Assembly: GCA_017651385.1 (NCBI GenBank)
Contig: JAGCCY010000337.1
Span: 1-6,161, forward strand
Origin: Lachnospiraceae bacterium
Lineage (GTDB): Bacteria > Bacillota > Clostridia > Lachnospirales > Lachnospiraceae
Length of the DNA: 6,161 nt
Direction of reading: 5' to 3'
Under the pieces are notes generated by a model that ran no database searches, was not told where the DNA came from, and saw only the letters and a list, made by a program, of their open reading frames with translations. The position numbers and the translations under genes were made by a program. Shown here one piece after another: positions 1 to 5,398 of this stretch. How positions within the stretch are numbered: the stretch's first letter is position 1; every line of letters begins with the position of its first letter.

Positions 1-951
1 AAAAAGGATGATGTCTGGGCATGGACGGCGTTAAGCAACGATTTTTTCTTTGACAAGGAAGAAGAATGGCAAAACGAGCAAAAGAAAGAGGAGGAGCTTA
101 ACAAAAAGCCAAAGATCGATCAAAAGCTTTTTAAATACGGAACCGACATTACAGTCTACTATGAAAAGGCGCTTGAAAAGCTTAAAAAGGAATATCCGTG
201 GGTGACAATGACCCAGATGTTAAAAAAAGAACTCTGGGATATTGTCCCTAACCACGGCCGGTATGTATTCGGTCATGTAAGTAAAGGCTGGCGGGGTACT
301 AAGCTTGTCGATGAATGGACAGAAGGAACCACCGCAGACGAGTTTGTGGATTTTCTTTGTGAATATGTGAAAGAAACCGTTAAAGACTCTTATCCCGAAA
401 CGAAATTTAAGTACGGCACGGATATAGAGATATACCTGGACAAAGCATACAAGATCGTCAAAAAAGATTACCGCTGGCTCGAAAAAGAAATGCTTAAGGA
501 ATATTGCCGCTTTGACATTAAGAAGGTTGGCGGAGATCCGGAGTTTGTAAGAGCATACAAAGGTGACAGTAAATTCTATGTGGTCGATGTCCGCGATGCC
601 GATCACTTTATAGACAATGCGGTGCATGCGTATAAAGAAGCAGCCCTTTCGGCCAATCCGGTCGTGGATACCTATGAGGTTCCGCACGGACACATCGATA
701 TTAACGGATGGAACCTTGAAAGATACAGATTTTACCGATTAAAGACGGGAGATTATAAAGTGAACGTGCAGGCCGGAAACCGTTCAACGGGCGGATCCAG
801 AGATTTCTTTATCACGCCCGATTGTTTTAAAGAGAAGTCCTATGATAAGTTTTTGGACCGTTATCTTAAGATCGTTCCCGCCGACGGCTTCGGCCTTGAT
901 AAAAAAGATCTTATTTCGGATGAAAAACTGAAAAAATTTCTTGGGTATTAA
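1..951 (+). CDS. Unrecognised charged protein with a duplicated module (5' partial)
   Basis: The frame is open from the first base to the TAA at 949-951, so 316 residues are visible and the start lies outside the window. The ATG at 202 is not a credible start, because homologous protein sequence continues upstream of it and no ribosome binding site precedes it. I do not recognise the family. The visible part is rich in Lys, Glu, Asp and aromatic residues, with no membrane segment. A module beginning KYGTDI occurs twice, at residues 45-50 and 137-142, exactly 92 residues apart; after each come Y, KA, KK, Y and W at matching positions. The C-terminal third (about residues 185-316) is not part of the repeat and looks like a mixed alpha/beta domain, with a GHIDINGW stretch and a Ser/Gly/Arg-rich turn (STGGSRDFF). 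The gene ends 13 bases before a shared terminator. It is clearly coding, but its function is unknown. Confidence 0.75.
   Translation, partial: KKDDVWAWTALSNDFFFDKEEEWQNEQKKEEELNKKPKIDQKLFKYGTDITVYYEKALEKLKKEYPWVTMTQMLKKELWDIVPNHGRYVFGHVSKGWRGTKLVDEWTEGTTADEFVDFLCEYVKETVKDSYPETKFKYGTDIEIYLDKAYKIVKKDYRWLEKEMLKEYCRFDIKKVGGDPEFVRAYKGDSKFYVVDVRDADHFIDNAVHAYKEAALSANPVVDTYEVPHGHIDINGWNLERYRFYRLKTGDYKVNVQAGNRSTGGSRDFFITPDCFKEKSYDKFLDRYLKIVPADGFGLDKKDLISDEKLKKFLGY
133..498 (+). repeat. Two copies of a protein-level repeat inside the first CDS
   Basis: Copy one begins at base 133 (residue 45) and copy two at base 409 (residue 137). Over the first 23 residues, 13 are identical without gaps: KYGTDI, a Tyr three residues on, Lys-Ala, Lys-Lys, Tyr and Trp. 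Most differences are conservative (V/I, E/D, L/V). Both copies then reach a Met-Leu-Lys segment after a small length difference. The DNA has diverged at synonymous sites, so this is an old duplication and not a recent slippage event. The 92-residue period suggests tandem domains, and more copies may lie upstream of the window. Confidence 0.7.
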
Positions 952-964
952 GTAATAGTGAAAA

Positions 965-995
965 CCCCCGGCATGGAAAGGCCGGGGGCTTTCTT
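965..995. terminator. Bidirectional rho-independent terminator between convergent genes
   Basis: A perfect 8-bp GC-rich stem, CCCCCGGC (965-972) with GCCGGGGG (981-988), closes an 8-base loop. On the plus strand it is followed by CTTTCTTATT. On the minus strand it is followed directly by TTTT, the complement of 961-964. It lies between two convergent coding regions (stops at 951 and 1021), so it can end transcription from both sides. Confidence 0.88.
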
Positions 996-1020
996 ATTGA
1001 TGATGTAAACAGAAGAAGAA

Positions 1021-2133
1021 TTATTCGTTAAAGAATTCTACGGATGCAAGTTTCTTGGGACCTAAATCCCACATAACGTCGACGGTCTTTCCGCCAAAGT
1101 CAAATACGTAGCGGAGCTGTCTTGCATCGTTTTCGCCATAATCCGTGTAATCGTAGCATACTTCGCATCTTACGCTTACAGGATCCTTGTAGCCGTAAAG
1201 GCGCTCAATCTCTGCAAGCACTTTCGGAAGGTCTGATTTGAGCCTTGATTTTGCCTCTTCATCTGAGAAACTTTCAAGGGAAGCAAAGTGTTCTCTTCCT
1301 CGAACGGCTACAGCGCCGATTGATGAATCATCCATGTTTATAACTACCACATAGTCGGTGCTGTTAGAAGATCCGCCGATCTGTTCCCAATAGATAAAAT
1401 ACATATCATGGGATGTACCGAGAGAAGGATCTGTGGCGGAGGGCTTAAATGCCTCAACTCTTGTGTTCCATCCGGAAGCTACGTCTTTTCCGAAAAGCTT
1501 TTCCAATGCCGGACGGGCAGCCTTTACAAGGTCGGCTTCCGATACACCTTCCAAGTTAACGTATGGAGAGGGCGTATCATCCGTAATTTCTGTGGCTTCC
1601 TGTTCCATTACATAGTCCTTCTTGGTGCTGTAGTCTATAAATTCAAGAAGGTCTTCTTCGGTCATGTTATCCGGTAAGTGAAGCTTGTGGTCTTCTTCAA
1701 CGTAGCAAACGGAATTGCCGTCCCATTCTGCTAAGGTGGCTACTCTTTCTACGTTTTCTTCGGGATACATCCCTTGCGAATTATATTTTCTTTCCAGGTC
1801 GGCAACTTTAAGCGTTTCTTCGTCGCTTAATTTTCTGCTGTAGGAATCATCAATGGTTACGCCGGTGTCATTTTCAAGATCCGATACGTATTCGTGGATC
1901 TCGGTTTCCGGCATTGATTCCATACGCATCTGTACACTTTGGTAATATGCGTAGGATGCGATGCCTGTACATGCGAATCCGATGAAACCGATGAGTGCGG
2001 TTAAGGCGCCGGCATATCTGAATCTGAAGTCACCGGTCCTTTTACCTCGTTTGCAGTTTTCGTATAATTCTTTCTTTAAACGGTCTGATATCTCAATGTT
2101 TGAGAAAAGCTCTTCATCAAAAATATTATTCAT
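1021..2133 (-). CDS. Single-pass membrane protein, probable anti-sigma factor
   Basis: This protein probably holds the partner sigma factor inactive at the membrane and releases it on an envelope signal. I chose the ATG at 2133 (370 residues) because AAGGAG (2145-2140) sits 6 bases upstream. A start 10 codons earlier (2163) would overlap the sigma gene by 38 bases and lacks comparable support. With the chosen start the overlap is 8 bases (ATGAATAA), which suggests coupled translation. The first 39 residues are cytoplasmic and charged, with SDRLKKELYENCKRGKR just before one membrane helix at about residues 40-63. The remaining 300 or so residues would be outside. They begin with an acidic stretch and contain two mixed alpha/beta stretches that vaguely recall PepSY/YcdB-like folds. 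The HxxxCxxC zinc motif of classical zinc anti-sigma domains is absent. The anti-sigma role is inferred from gene order and topology, not from a recognised domain. Confidence 0.78.
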   Translation of the reverse strand: MNNIFDEELFSNIEISDRLKKELYENCKRGKRTGDFRFRYAGALTALIGFIGFACTGIASYAYYQSVQMRMESMPETEIHEYVSDLENDTGVTIDDSYSRKLSDEETLKVADLERKYNSQGMYPEENVERVATLAEWDGNSVCYVEEDHKLHLPDNMTEEDLLEFIDYSTKKDYVMEQEATEITDDTPSPYVNLEGVSEADLVKAARPALEKLFGKDVASGWNTRVEAFKPSATDPSLGTSHDMYFIYWEQIGGSSNSTDYVVVINMDDSSIGAVAVRGREHFASLESFSDEEAKSRLKSDLPKVLAEIERLYGYKDPVSVRCEVCYDYTDYGENDARQLRYVFDFGGKTVDVMWDLGPKKLASVEFFNE

Positions 2134-2638
2134 ATACAACTCCTTCGTCATAGCTTCTGCCAAGCTTAGAGAGTATCTCTCTGGCTCTTTGCAGACGTTT
2201 CTTTACTGCGCATTCCGATATATTCAGGATGGCTGAGATCTCTTTAACAGAATAGCCTTCCACATAATAAAGGATTACTACGCTTTTAAGTTTCGAATTA
2301 AGGTTCCATATAAGTTCAAGCTTTTCTCTGTCTTCCATATCGAGTCCTTGAGTGATCTTTATGCTTTCTTCCACCTCATCAAGAGGGATACCGGCATGCA
2401 TTTTATGAAATCGCAGGAACTCTCTGCACTTATTCTGTGATACTTTGATAAGCCAAGCTTTCTTATGTTCTTCGGAATGAAAGTGCGGGCGTTTGGTCAT
2501 GTATGCCAAAAATGTTTCCTGGAGCACATCTTTCGTGTCCTGCTCGTTTTTAAGCATCAAGAAACAGATCTTATAGAGCATGTTACTGTAGTTTTCAATG
2601 ACCCGCTCTAAACTTGCATTCCTTTCTTCCTGATTCAT
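2126..2638 (-). CDS. ECF-type RNA polymerase sigma factor (sigma-70 family)
   Basis: The product is a 170-residue sigma factor of the usual ECF length, directing core RNA polymerase to a small promoter set. Region 2 spans about residues 11-76, with the core-binding segment around NEQDTKDVLQETFLAYM and a following KAWLIKVSQNKCREFLR segment typical of region 2.3-2.4. A short linker leads to region 4 at about residues 105-157, whose helix-turn-helix is near residues 130-156 (SVKEISAILNIS, then AVKKRLQRAREIL). The ATG at 2638 is well placed: AAGGAGG (2652-2646) lies 7 bases upstream. It is the first gene of an operon with the membrane protein downstream, an arrangement typical of sigma/anti-sigma pairs that activate their own transcription. 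No close match to a named sigma factor can be claimed from sequence reading. The family call is firm; the regulon and inducing signal are unknown. Confidence 0.93.
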   Translation of the reverse strand: MNQEERNASLERVIENYSNMLYKICFLMLKNEQDTKDVLQETFLAYMTKRPHFHSEEHKKAWLIKVSQNKCREFLRFHKMHAGIPLDEVEESIKITQGLDMEDREKLELIWNLNSKLKSVVILYYVEGYSVKEISAILNISECAVKKRLQRAREILSKLGRSYDEGVVYE

Positions 2639-2645
2639 TTGTTGT

Positions 2646-2652
2646 CCTCCTT
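2646..2652 (-). promoter_or_regulatory. Strong Shine-Dalgarno site of the sigma gene
   Basis: AAGGAGG on the minus strand lies 7 bases before the ATG at 2638. It is flanked by a 6-bp inverted repeat, TGTTGT (2666-2661) and ACAACA (2645-2640), which could place the site in the loop of a weak hairpin. The site is near-consensus; any regulatory effect of the hairpin is speculative. Confidence 0.8.
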
Positions 2653-2716
2653 AAGTGATAACAACAGGTCTTCGCGAATGGCCTTACACTATATATATGA
2701 TTTCGGGATTAAAAAG

Positions 2717-2745
2717 GTGACATTCACAAAAAATAATTATAAACT
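2717..2745 (+). promoter_or_regulatory. Possible promoter for the kinase-GNAT unit
   Basis: GTGACA (2717-2722) resembles a -35 box and is followed after 17 bases by TAAACT (2740-2745); TATAAA at 2738-2743 is an alternative -10 with a 15-base spacer. Transcription would begin near 2752, giving a leader of about 28 bases to the chosen kinase start. The -10 lies inside the 2723-2755 inverted repeat, so a protein bound there could block it. Support is only by resemblance to consensus. Confidence 0.35.
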
Positions 2746-2755
2746 ATTTTGTGAA
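2723..2755. promoter_or_regulatory. Candidate operator: 9-bp perfect inverted repeat
   Basis: TTCACAAAA (2723-2731) and TTTTGTGAA (2747-2755) are exact reverse complements around a 15-base AT-only or nearly AT-only centre. The element sits between two divergent transcription units and surrounds -10-like sequences for both strands, the position expected of an operator for a dimeric regulator. It has no T-tract or GC-rich stem, so it is unlikely to be a terminator. The binding protein is unknown; neither flanking gene encodes an obvious classical repressor. Confidence 0.5.
2736..2741 (-). promoter_or_regulatory. Possible -10 box for the sigma operon
   Basis: Read on the minus strand, 2741-2736 is a perfect TATAAT. 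No good -35 box is found 16-18 bases upstream, so recognition by the housekeeping sigma would be weak or need help. ECF sigma operons are often transcribed from a self-recognised promoter; no clear ECF-type pair could be picked out in the roughly 100-base leader. TATATA at 2697-2692 is another candidate -10. Confidence 0.3.
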
Positions 2756-2779
2756 CATATTGAAAGGGCGATGATCTAC

Positions 2780-3349
2780 ATGGCGAATATTTATTTTATT
2801 TCCGGTCCTTGCGGATGCGGTAAATCAACATTCACCGATGCTTTTGCGAAGCATATGGTCACAGTAGAGGAAAAGAAACAGGCTTATGTTATCCACGGAG
2901 ACGATTTTCATCAGGGATTTGTGCTCCGTTCTTATGAAGAGGAACCTTTTTGGGAAAACGGACAGGCCGCCGATCAGGCAGAATGGCACGAAATCCTGAA
3001 ATTCAATTGGGAATGCATTCTGGATGTGGCGGGAAAGGCTCTTGCCCGAAACATCGATGTTCTGATCGACTATGTGGTGGAAGATGAGATGCCGTTACTC
3101 AGAAAACTTGCGGATGAGCATTCGGCAGAACTGTATTACATAGTGCTTACAGCTTCAAAAGAAGCCATTACTGCCAGGATCAGGGAGCGCGGTGATATTG
3201 AAATGACAGACCGCGCCTTGTTCTTAAAGAGGAAACTTGAAGAAATGCCGGAGAACAAAGGTAAGCTCTATGACAACAGCGAAAAAACGCTCGAAGAGGA
3301 GGTAGAAGAGATCTCCCGGGATATCGGGCGTTTCATTGTTGAGGAATAA
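2780..3349 (+). CDS. P-loop small-molecule kinase (AAA_33 / zeta-toxin-like fold)
   Basis: The product is a 189-residue cytoplasmic P-loop protein, the size of small ATP-dependent kinases of metabolites, nucleosides or antibiotics. A first beta strand (NIYFIS) leads into the Walker A motif GPCGCGKST (residues 9-17). A second strand ends in HGDDF (39-43), where acidic residues commonly bind magnesium or substrate. A third strand, NIDVLIDYVV (91-100), ends in an Asp and acidic residues; strand four (LYYIVLTA, 118-125) leads to an arginine-bearing lid, ARIRERGD (132-139). The frame extends upstream to a TTG at 2639, but that stretch crosses the divergent control region and overlaps the sigma start. 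I chose ATG 2780 because it puts Walker A at the N terminus as usual; ATG 2771 is also possible, and the ribosome binding site (GAAAGGG, 2762-2768) does not decide firmly. The substrate cannot be read from the sequence. Confidence 0.8.
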   Translation: MANIYFISGPCGCGKSTFTDAFAKHMVTVEEKKQAYVIHGDDFHQGFVLRSYEEEPFWENGQAADQAEWHEILKFNWECILDVAGKALARNIDVLIDYVVEDEMPLLRKLADEHSAELYYIVLTASKEAITARIRERGDIEMTDRALFLKRKLEEMPENKGKLYDNSEKTLEEEVEEISRDIGRFIVEE

Positions 3350-3350
3350 T

Positions 3351-3437
3351 ATGGACCGGGCTGATGCAGAGCATGTATATGCATTTGATCTTTGGGTGCC
3401 CGCAACGGAAAAGATCTATGTCAGAAAAAATGGGTGA
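3351..3437 (+). CDS. Possible 28-residue small ORF between kinase and GNAT genes
   Basis: An ATG at 3351 opens one base after the kinase stop and ends at TGA 3435-3437. A plausible ribosome binding site (GAGG, 3341-3344) is 6 bases upstream. The 28-residue product has no membrane segment; it starts MDRADAEHVYAFDLW and ends in IYVRKNG. Its TGA overlaps the AAAGGA that serves the next gene. It could be a small protein, a leader peptide coupling translation to the acetyltransferase, or the remnant of a longer gene. Nothing in the sequence separates these, and chance occurrence is possible. Confidence 0.35.
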   Translation: MDRADAEHVYAFDLWVPATEKIYVRKNG

Positions 3438-3451
3438 AAGGACAGAGAATA

Positions 3452-3910
3452 ATGATAGTTGAGATTAAAGATCCAAACGAAAAAAAGGCTATAGCAAGAA
3501 AAGTACTGGAGGCTCTTACCGACTGGTTTGGGATAGAAGAGAGCAGAGAAGAATATATTTTGGGAAGTGCCGGCTGGACTTTCTTTGCGGCAAAGGAAGA
3601 AGAGGAAGCCATAGGATTCCTCTGCCTTAAAGAAACGGGAAAGGCTACCGTTGAACTGGCCGTTATGGGAGTTTTAAAAGAACACCACAGGAGCGGCGTT
3701 GGCAGACAGCTGGTAGAACGTGCAAAAGAAGCTGCCCGATCGATGGGATATGAGTTTATGCAGGTCAAGACTGTGAAGATGGGCGTGTATGAGGATTATG
3801 ACAGGACAAATCTGTTTTACATAAGCTGTGGTTTTAAGGAGTTAGAGGTATTTCCGCTCCTTTGGGACGAGGCAAATCCCTGTCAGATCTATGTGATGTC
3901 TTTGAAATAA
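3452..3910 (+). CDS. GNAT-family N-acetyltransferase
   Basis: The product is a 152-residue cytoplasmic enzyme of the GNAT superfamily, transferring an acetyl group from acetyl-CoA to an amine. The acetyl-CoA-binding motif is clear: strand ELAVMGVL (68-75), then KEHHRSGVGRQLVERAKEAA (76-95), whose RSGVG turn binds the pyrophosphate and begins the long helix. The C-terminal half has the typical TNLFYISCGFKE segment (119-130), where many GNAT enzymes place the catalytic Tyr and the 'YxxxGF' signature, and ends in a strand (QIYVMSLK). The ATG at 3452 is preceded by AAAGGA (3437-3442) at 9 bases. A TTG 20 codons upstream would add a non-homologous-looking Lys/Arg-rich tail, so I rejected it. It lies downstream of the kinase with no terminator between and is probably co-transcribed. 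The residues outside the CoA motif do not reveal whether the substrate is protein, peptide or antibiotic. Confidence 0.88.
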   Translation: MIVEIKDPNEKKAIARKVLEALTDWFGIEESREEYILGSAGWTFFAAKEEEEAIGFLCLKETGKATVELAVMGVLKEHHRSGVGRQLVERAKEAARSMGYEFMQVKTVKMGVYEDYDRTNLFYISCGFKELEVFPLLWDEANPCQIYVMSLK

Positions 3911-3934
3911 ACAGTAATTATCGGCATGCGTCGG

Positions 3935-3973
3935 ATTAACTTCGCCAATTTATTTGGCGAAGTTAATTTTTTT
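3935..3973 (+). terminator. Strong rho-independent terminator after the GNAT gene
   Basis: A perfect 14-bp stem (3935-3948 with 3954-3967) closes a 5-base loop, TTTAT, and runs into a T-tract through 3973. The core of the stem is CTTCGCCAA paired with TTGGCGAAG. It begins 24 bases after the GNAT stop, so it ends the kinase-GNAT transcript and insulates the following gene. Confidence 0.9.
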
Positions 3974-3988
3974 ACAACAGTTCGAATA

Positions 3989-3994
3989 TATAAT
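3989..3994 (+). promoter_or_regulatory. Candidate -10 box for the HD-GYP operon
   Basis: A perfect TATAAT follows the terminator and would give a start near 4001 and a leader of about 48 bases. The sequence at -35 is part of the T-tract (no close TTGACA at 16-18 bases), and there is no extended -10 TG. TTTACA at 3971-3976 looks like a -35 but is only 12 bases away. A promoter is needed here because the preceding terminator is strong, which supports the call. Confidence 0.4.
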
Positions 3995-4048
3995 GAACAG
4001 TTGAATGAAAAAGAAGATTATCATAAGGCGAGGAGCAGTATAAAAAGT

Positions 4049-5398
4049 ATGAAAAAGAAAAAAGCCCCTATAGTATTTCTGATCTCACTTGCATGCATTT
4101 TGGTCGTTTTTTTGGCAAGTGTCCTGAGAGTACATGACTACAACAATACCATCCATGAGGAGACTTTCGCAGGCAGCAGGCTTTTCTCGGAAGCGTCCGA
4201 GGAAAAGGGTTTTAGCGTAAGCGCCGCTCCCAGAGGAAGTACCTGGAGTAAGATCTTTGACTTTAACAATGAAGGTCTTACAGAGTTCAACTATCAGGCT
4301 TTCACCTACGATTTTGCCGTGAAGAACAACACAGCCGATGAGATCTTTGATTTTTCCTTTAAACTGACCTTCGATAAAGAATTATTCATAGTGTCGGGAT
4401 GGAACGGCTCAGTGGAGATCCATCAGAATGTGGATAAAGGGGAGTATGTGGCAACGGTTCCGGATCTTCGTGAATTTAAAGCCGATGATTATTCTTTTGA
4501 CACCGTCACATTTGACGGTGAGACTATGATCCGTATGAATCCGGGAGACTATCTGATATACATCCCGTGCTCTAACGAAAATGCGCTGGAGGTACCCTTA
4601 GAGCCCTATGAGGGCACAGTTCCCGGCATGATCTTATATGTACCCATCGGTGAACAGGTAGACGGATGGGTATTGGATGTCAGGTATCAATATCACAGAT
4701 TGTTAAGACAGGATTCATTTTTCTGGGTTGCGGCAGCCGGTATGTTTGTATGGCTGATCTCTCTTATCATATATACCATTACAACCGCTCAGATCAGAAA
4801 ATATAATCTCAGACATCAGCGGGATAATGAGATCATTCAGGAATCCATCGAAACCTTTACGGGCTTTATCGATGCCAAGGATCCCTATACAAACGGTCAT
4901 TCCGCGAGAGTTGCCGAGTATACCAGGGCAATTGCCGAGGAAATGGGTTATTCCGGCGAGGAGCTGGACAGGATCTATTATACTGCACAGCTTCATGACT
5001 GCGGAAAGATCGGTGTTCCCGACAGTATCTTAAAGAAGCCCTCAAAGCTTGACGATGACGAATTCGAGATCATAAAATCCCATACGGTTCGCGGAGGTGA
5101 GATCTTGAGAAATTTCAAGAGCCTTAAAGATGTGGACGAGGGAGCGCGCTATCATCATGAGCGCTATGACGGCAAGGGATATCCCGAAGGGCTGGCCGGG
5201 GAGGATATACCCCTTATAGCAAGGATGATATGCGTTGCGGATTCCTTTGACGCCATGAATTCAAACAGAGTTTACAGGAAGAAACTGACTTCGGAAATGA
5301 TAAAAGAAGAGATCGAGAAGAACAAGGGCAAGCAGTTTGATCCGAAGATCGCGGATATATTCTTAAGACTCTTAAAGGAAGGGAAGATTAAGGAATAA
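4049..5398 (+). CDS. Membrane HD-GYP cyclic-di-GMP phosphodiesterase with extracytoplasmic sensor domain
   Basis: This 449-residue protein probably hydrolyses cyclic-di-GMP in the cytoplasm in response to an external signal. After MKKKK comes a membrane helix (about 7-27), an extracytoplasmic region of roughly 195 residues, a second helix (about 224-246), a signalling helix (247-278) and a complete HD-GYP domain. Catalytic motifs are all present: GHSARV (H284), HDCGK (H316, D317), HTVRGGEIL (H345), HHERYDGKGYP (369-379) and DSFDA (D398). The outer region looks beta-rich, with VKNNTADEIFDF near 91, SGWNG around W118 and RMNPGDYLIYIP near 162, which recalls a carbohydrate-binding (CBM2-like) sandwich, though only tentatively. 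The frame is open upstream to ATG 3926, but that would translate the preceding terminator. ATG 4049 is directly followed by a typical signal anchor; AGGAG (4031-4035) is 13 bases upstream, rather far. The stop overlaps the next gene's start (TAATG), implying translational coupling. Confidence 0.92.
   Translation: MKKKKAPIVFLISLACILVVFLASVLRVHDYNNTIHEETFAGSRLFSEASEEKGFSVSAAPRGSTWSKIFDFNNEGLTEFNYQAFTYDFAVKNNTADEIFDFSFKLTFDKELFIVSGWNGSVEIHQNVDKGEYVATVPDLREFKADDYSFDTVTFDGETMIRMNPGDYLIYIPCSNENALEVPLEPYEGTVPGMILYVPIGEQVDGWVLDVRYQYHRLLRQDSFFWVAAAGMFVWLISLIIYTITTAQIRKYNLRHQRDNEIIQESIETFTGFIDAKDPYTNGHSARVAEYTRAIAEEMGYSGEELDRIYYTAQLHDCGKIGVPDSILKKPSKLDDDEFEIIKSHTVRGGEILRNFKSLKDVDEGARYHHERYDGKGYPEGLAGEDIPLIARMICVADSFDAMNSNRVYRKKLTSEMIKEEIEKNKGKQFDPKIADIFLRLLKEGKIKE

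Noticed and set aside
220..693. 157-codon minus-strand ORF opposite the first CDS
   Set aside because: It lies wholly opposite a clearly coding frame, is rich in Phe/Ile/Cys in the manner of an antisense reading, shows no domain and has no supporting ribosome binding site.
202..951. ATG 202 as the start of the first gene
   Set aside because: The frame is open to base 1 and the region before 202 holds the first copy of the repeat found again at 409, so the gene begins upstream of the window.
2134..2163. ATG 2163 as start of the anti-sigma-like gene
   Set aside because: It would overlap the sigma gene by 38 bases, whereas ATG 2133 has AAGGAG at 6 bases.
1408..2236. Plus-strand ORFs at 1408-1677, 1433-1615 and 1961-2236
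   Set aside because: They are antisense to the sigma/anti-sigma operon, have no recognisable domains and overlap one another in different frames.
2723..2755. Rex- or Crp/FNR-type binding site
   Set aside because: The half-sites TTCACAA and TTGTGAA occur in the opposite order and are too far apart compared with Rex (TTGTGAA then TTCACAA) or Crp/FNR sites.
2639..2779. TTG 2639 start for the kinase
   Set aside because: The extension would cover the whole divergent control region including the sigma gene's SD, and it puts 47 unrelated residues before a P-loop that normally sits at the N terminus.
3392..3451. TTG 3392 start for the GNAT gene
   Set aside because: The added 20 residues are outside the normal GNAT fold, while ATG 3452 has AAAGGA at 9 bases.
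3421..3768. 115-codon minus-strand ORF opposite the GNAT gene
   Set aside because: It is a Ser/Pro/Phe-rich antisense reading of a clear GNAT coding frame without a ribosome binding site or domain.
3971..3976. TTTACA as the -35 box for TATAAT 3989
   Set aside because: The spacer is only 12 bases, too short for a functional sigma-A promoter.
4715..5033. ORFs at 4715-4996 (minus) and 4827-5033 (plus, other frame)
   Set aside because: Both overlap the HD-GYP catalytic core, whose motifs fix the true frame.
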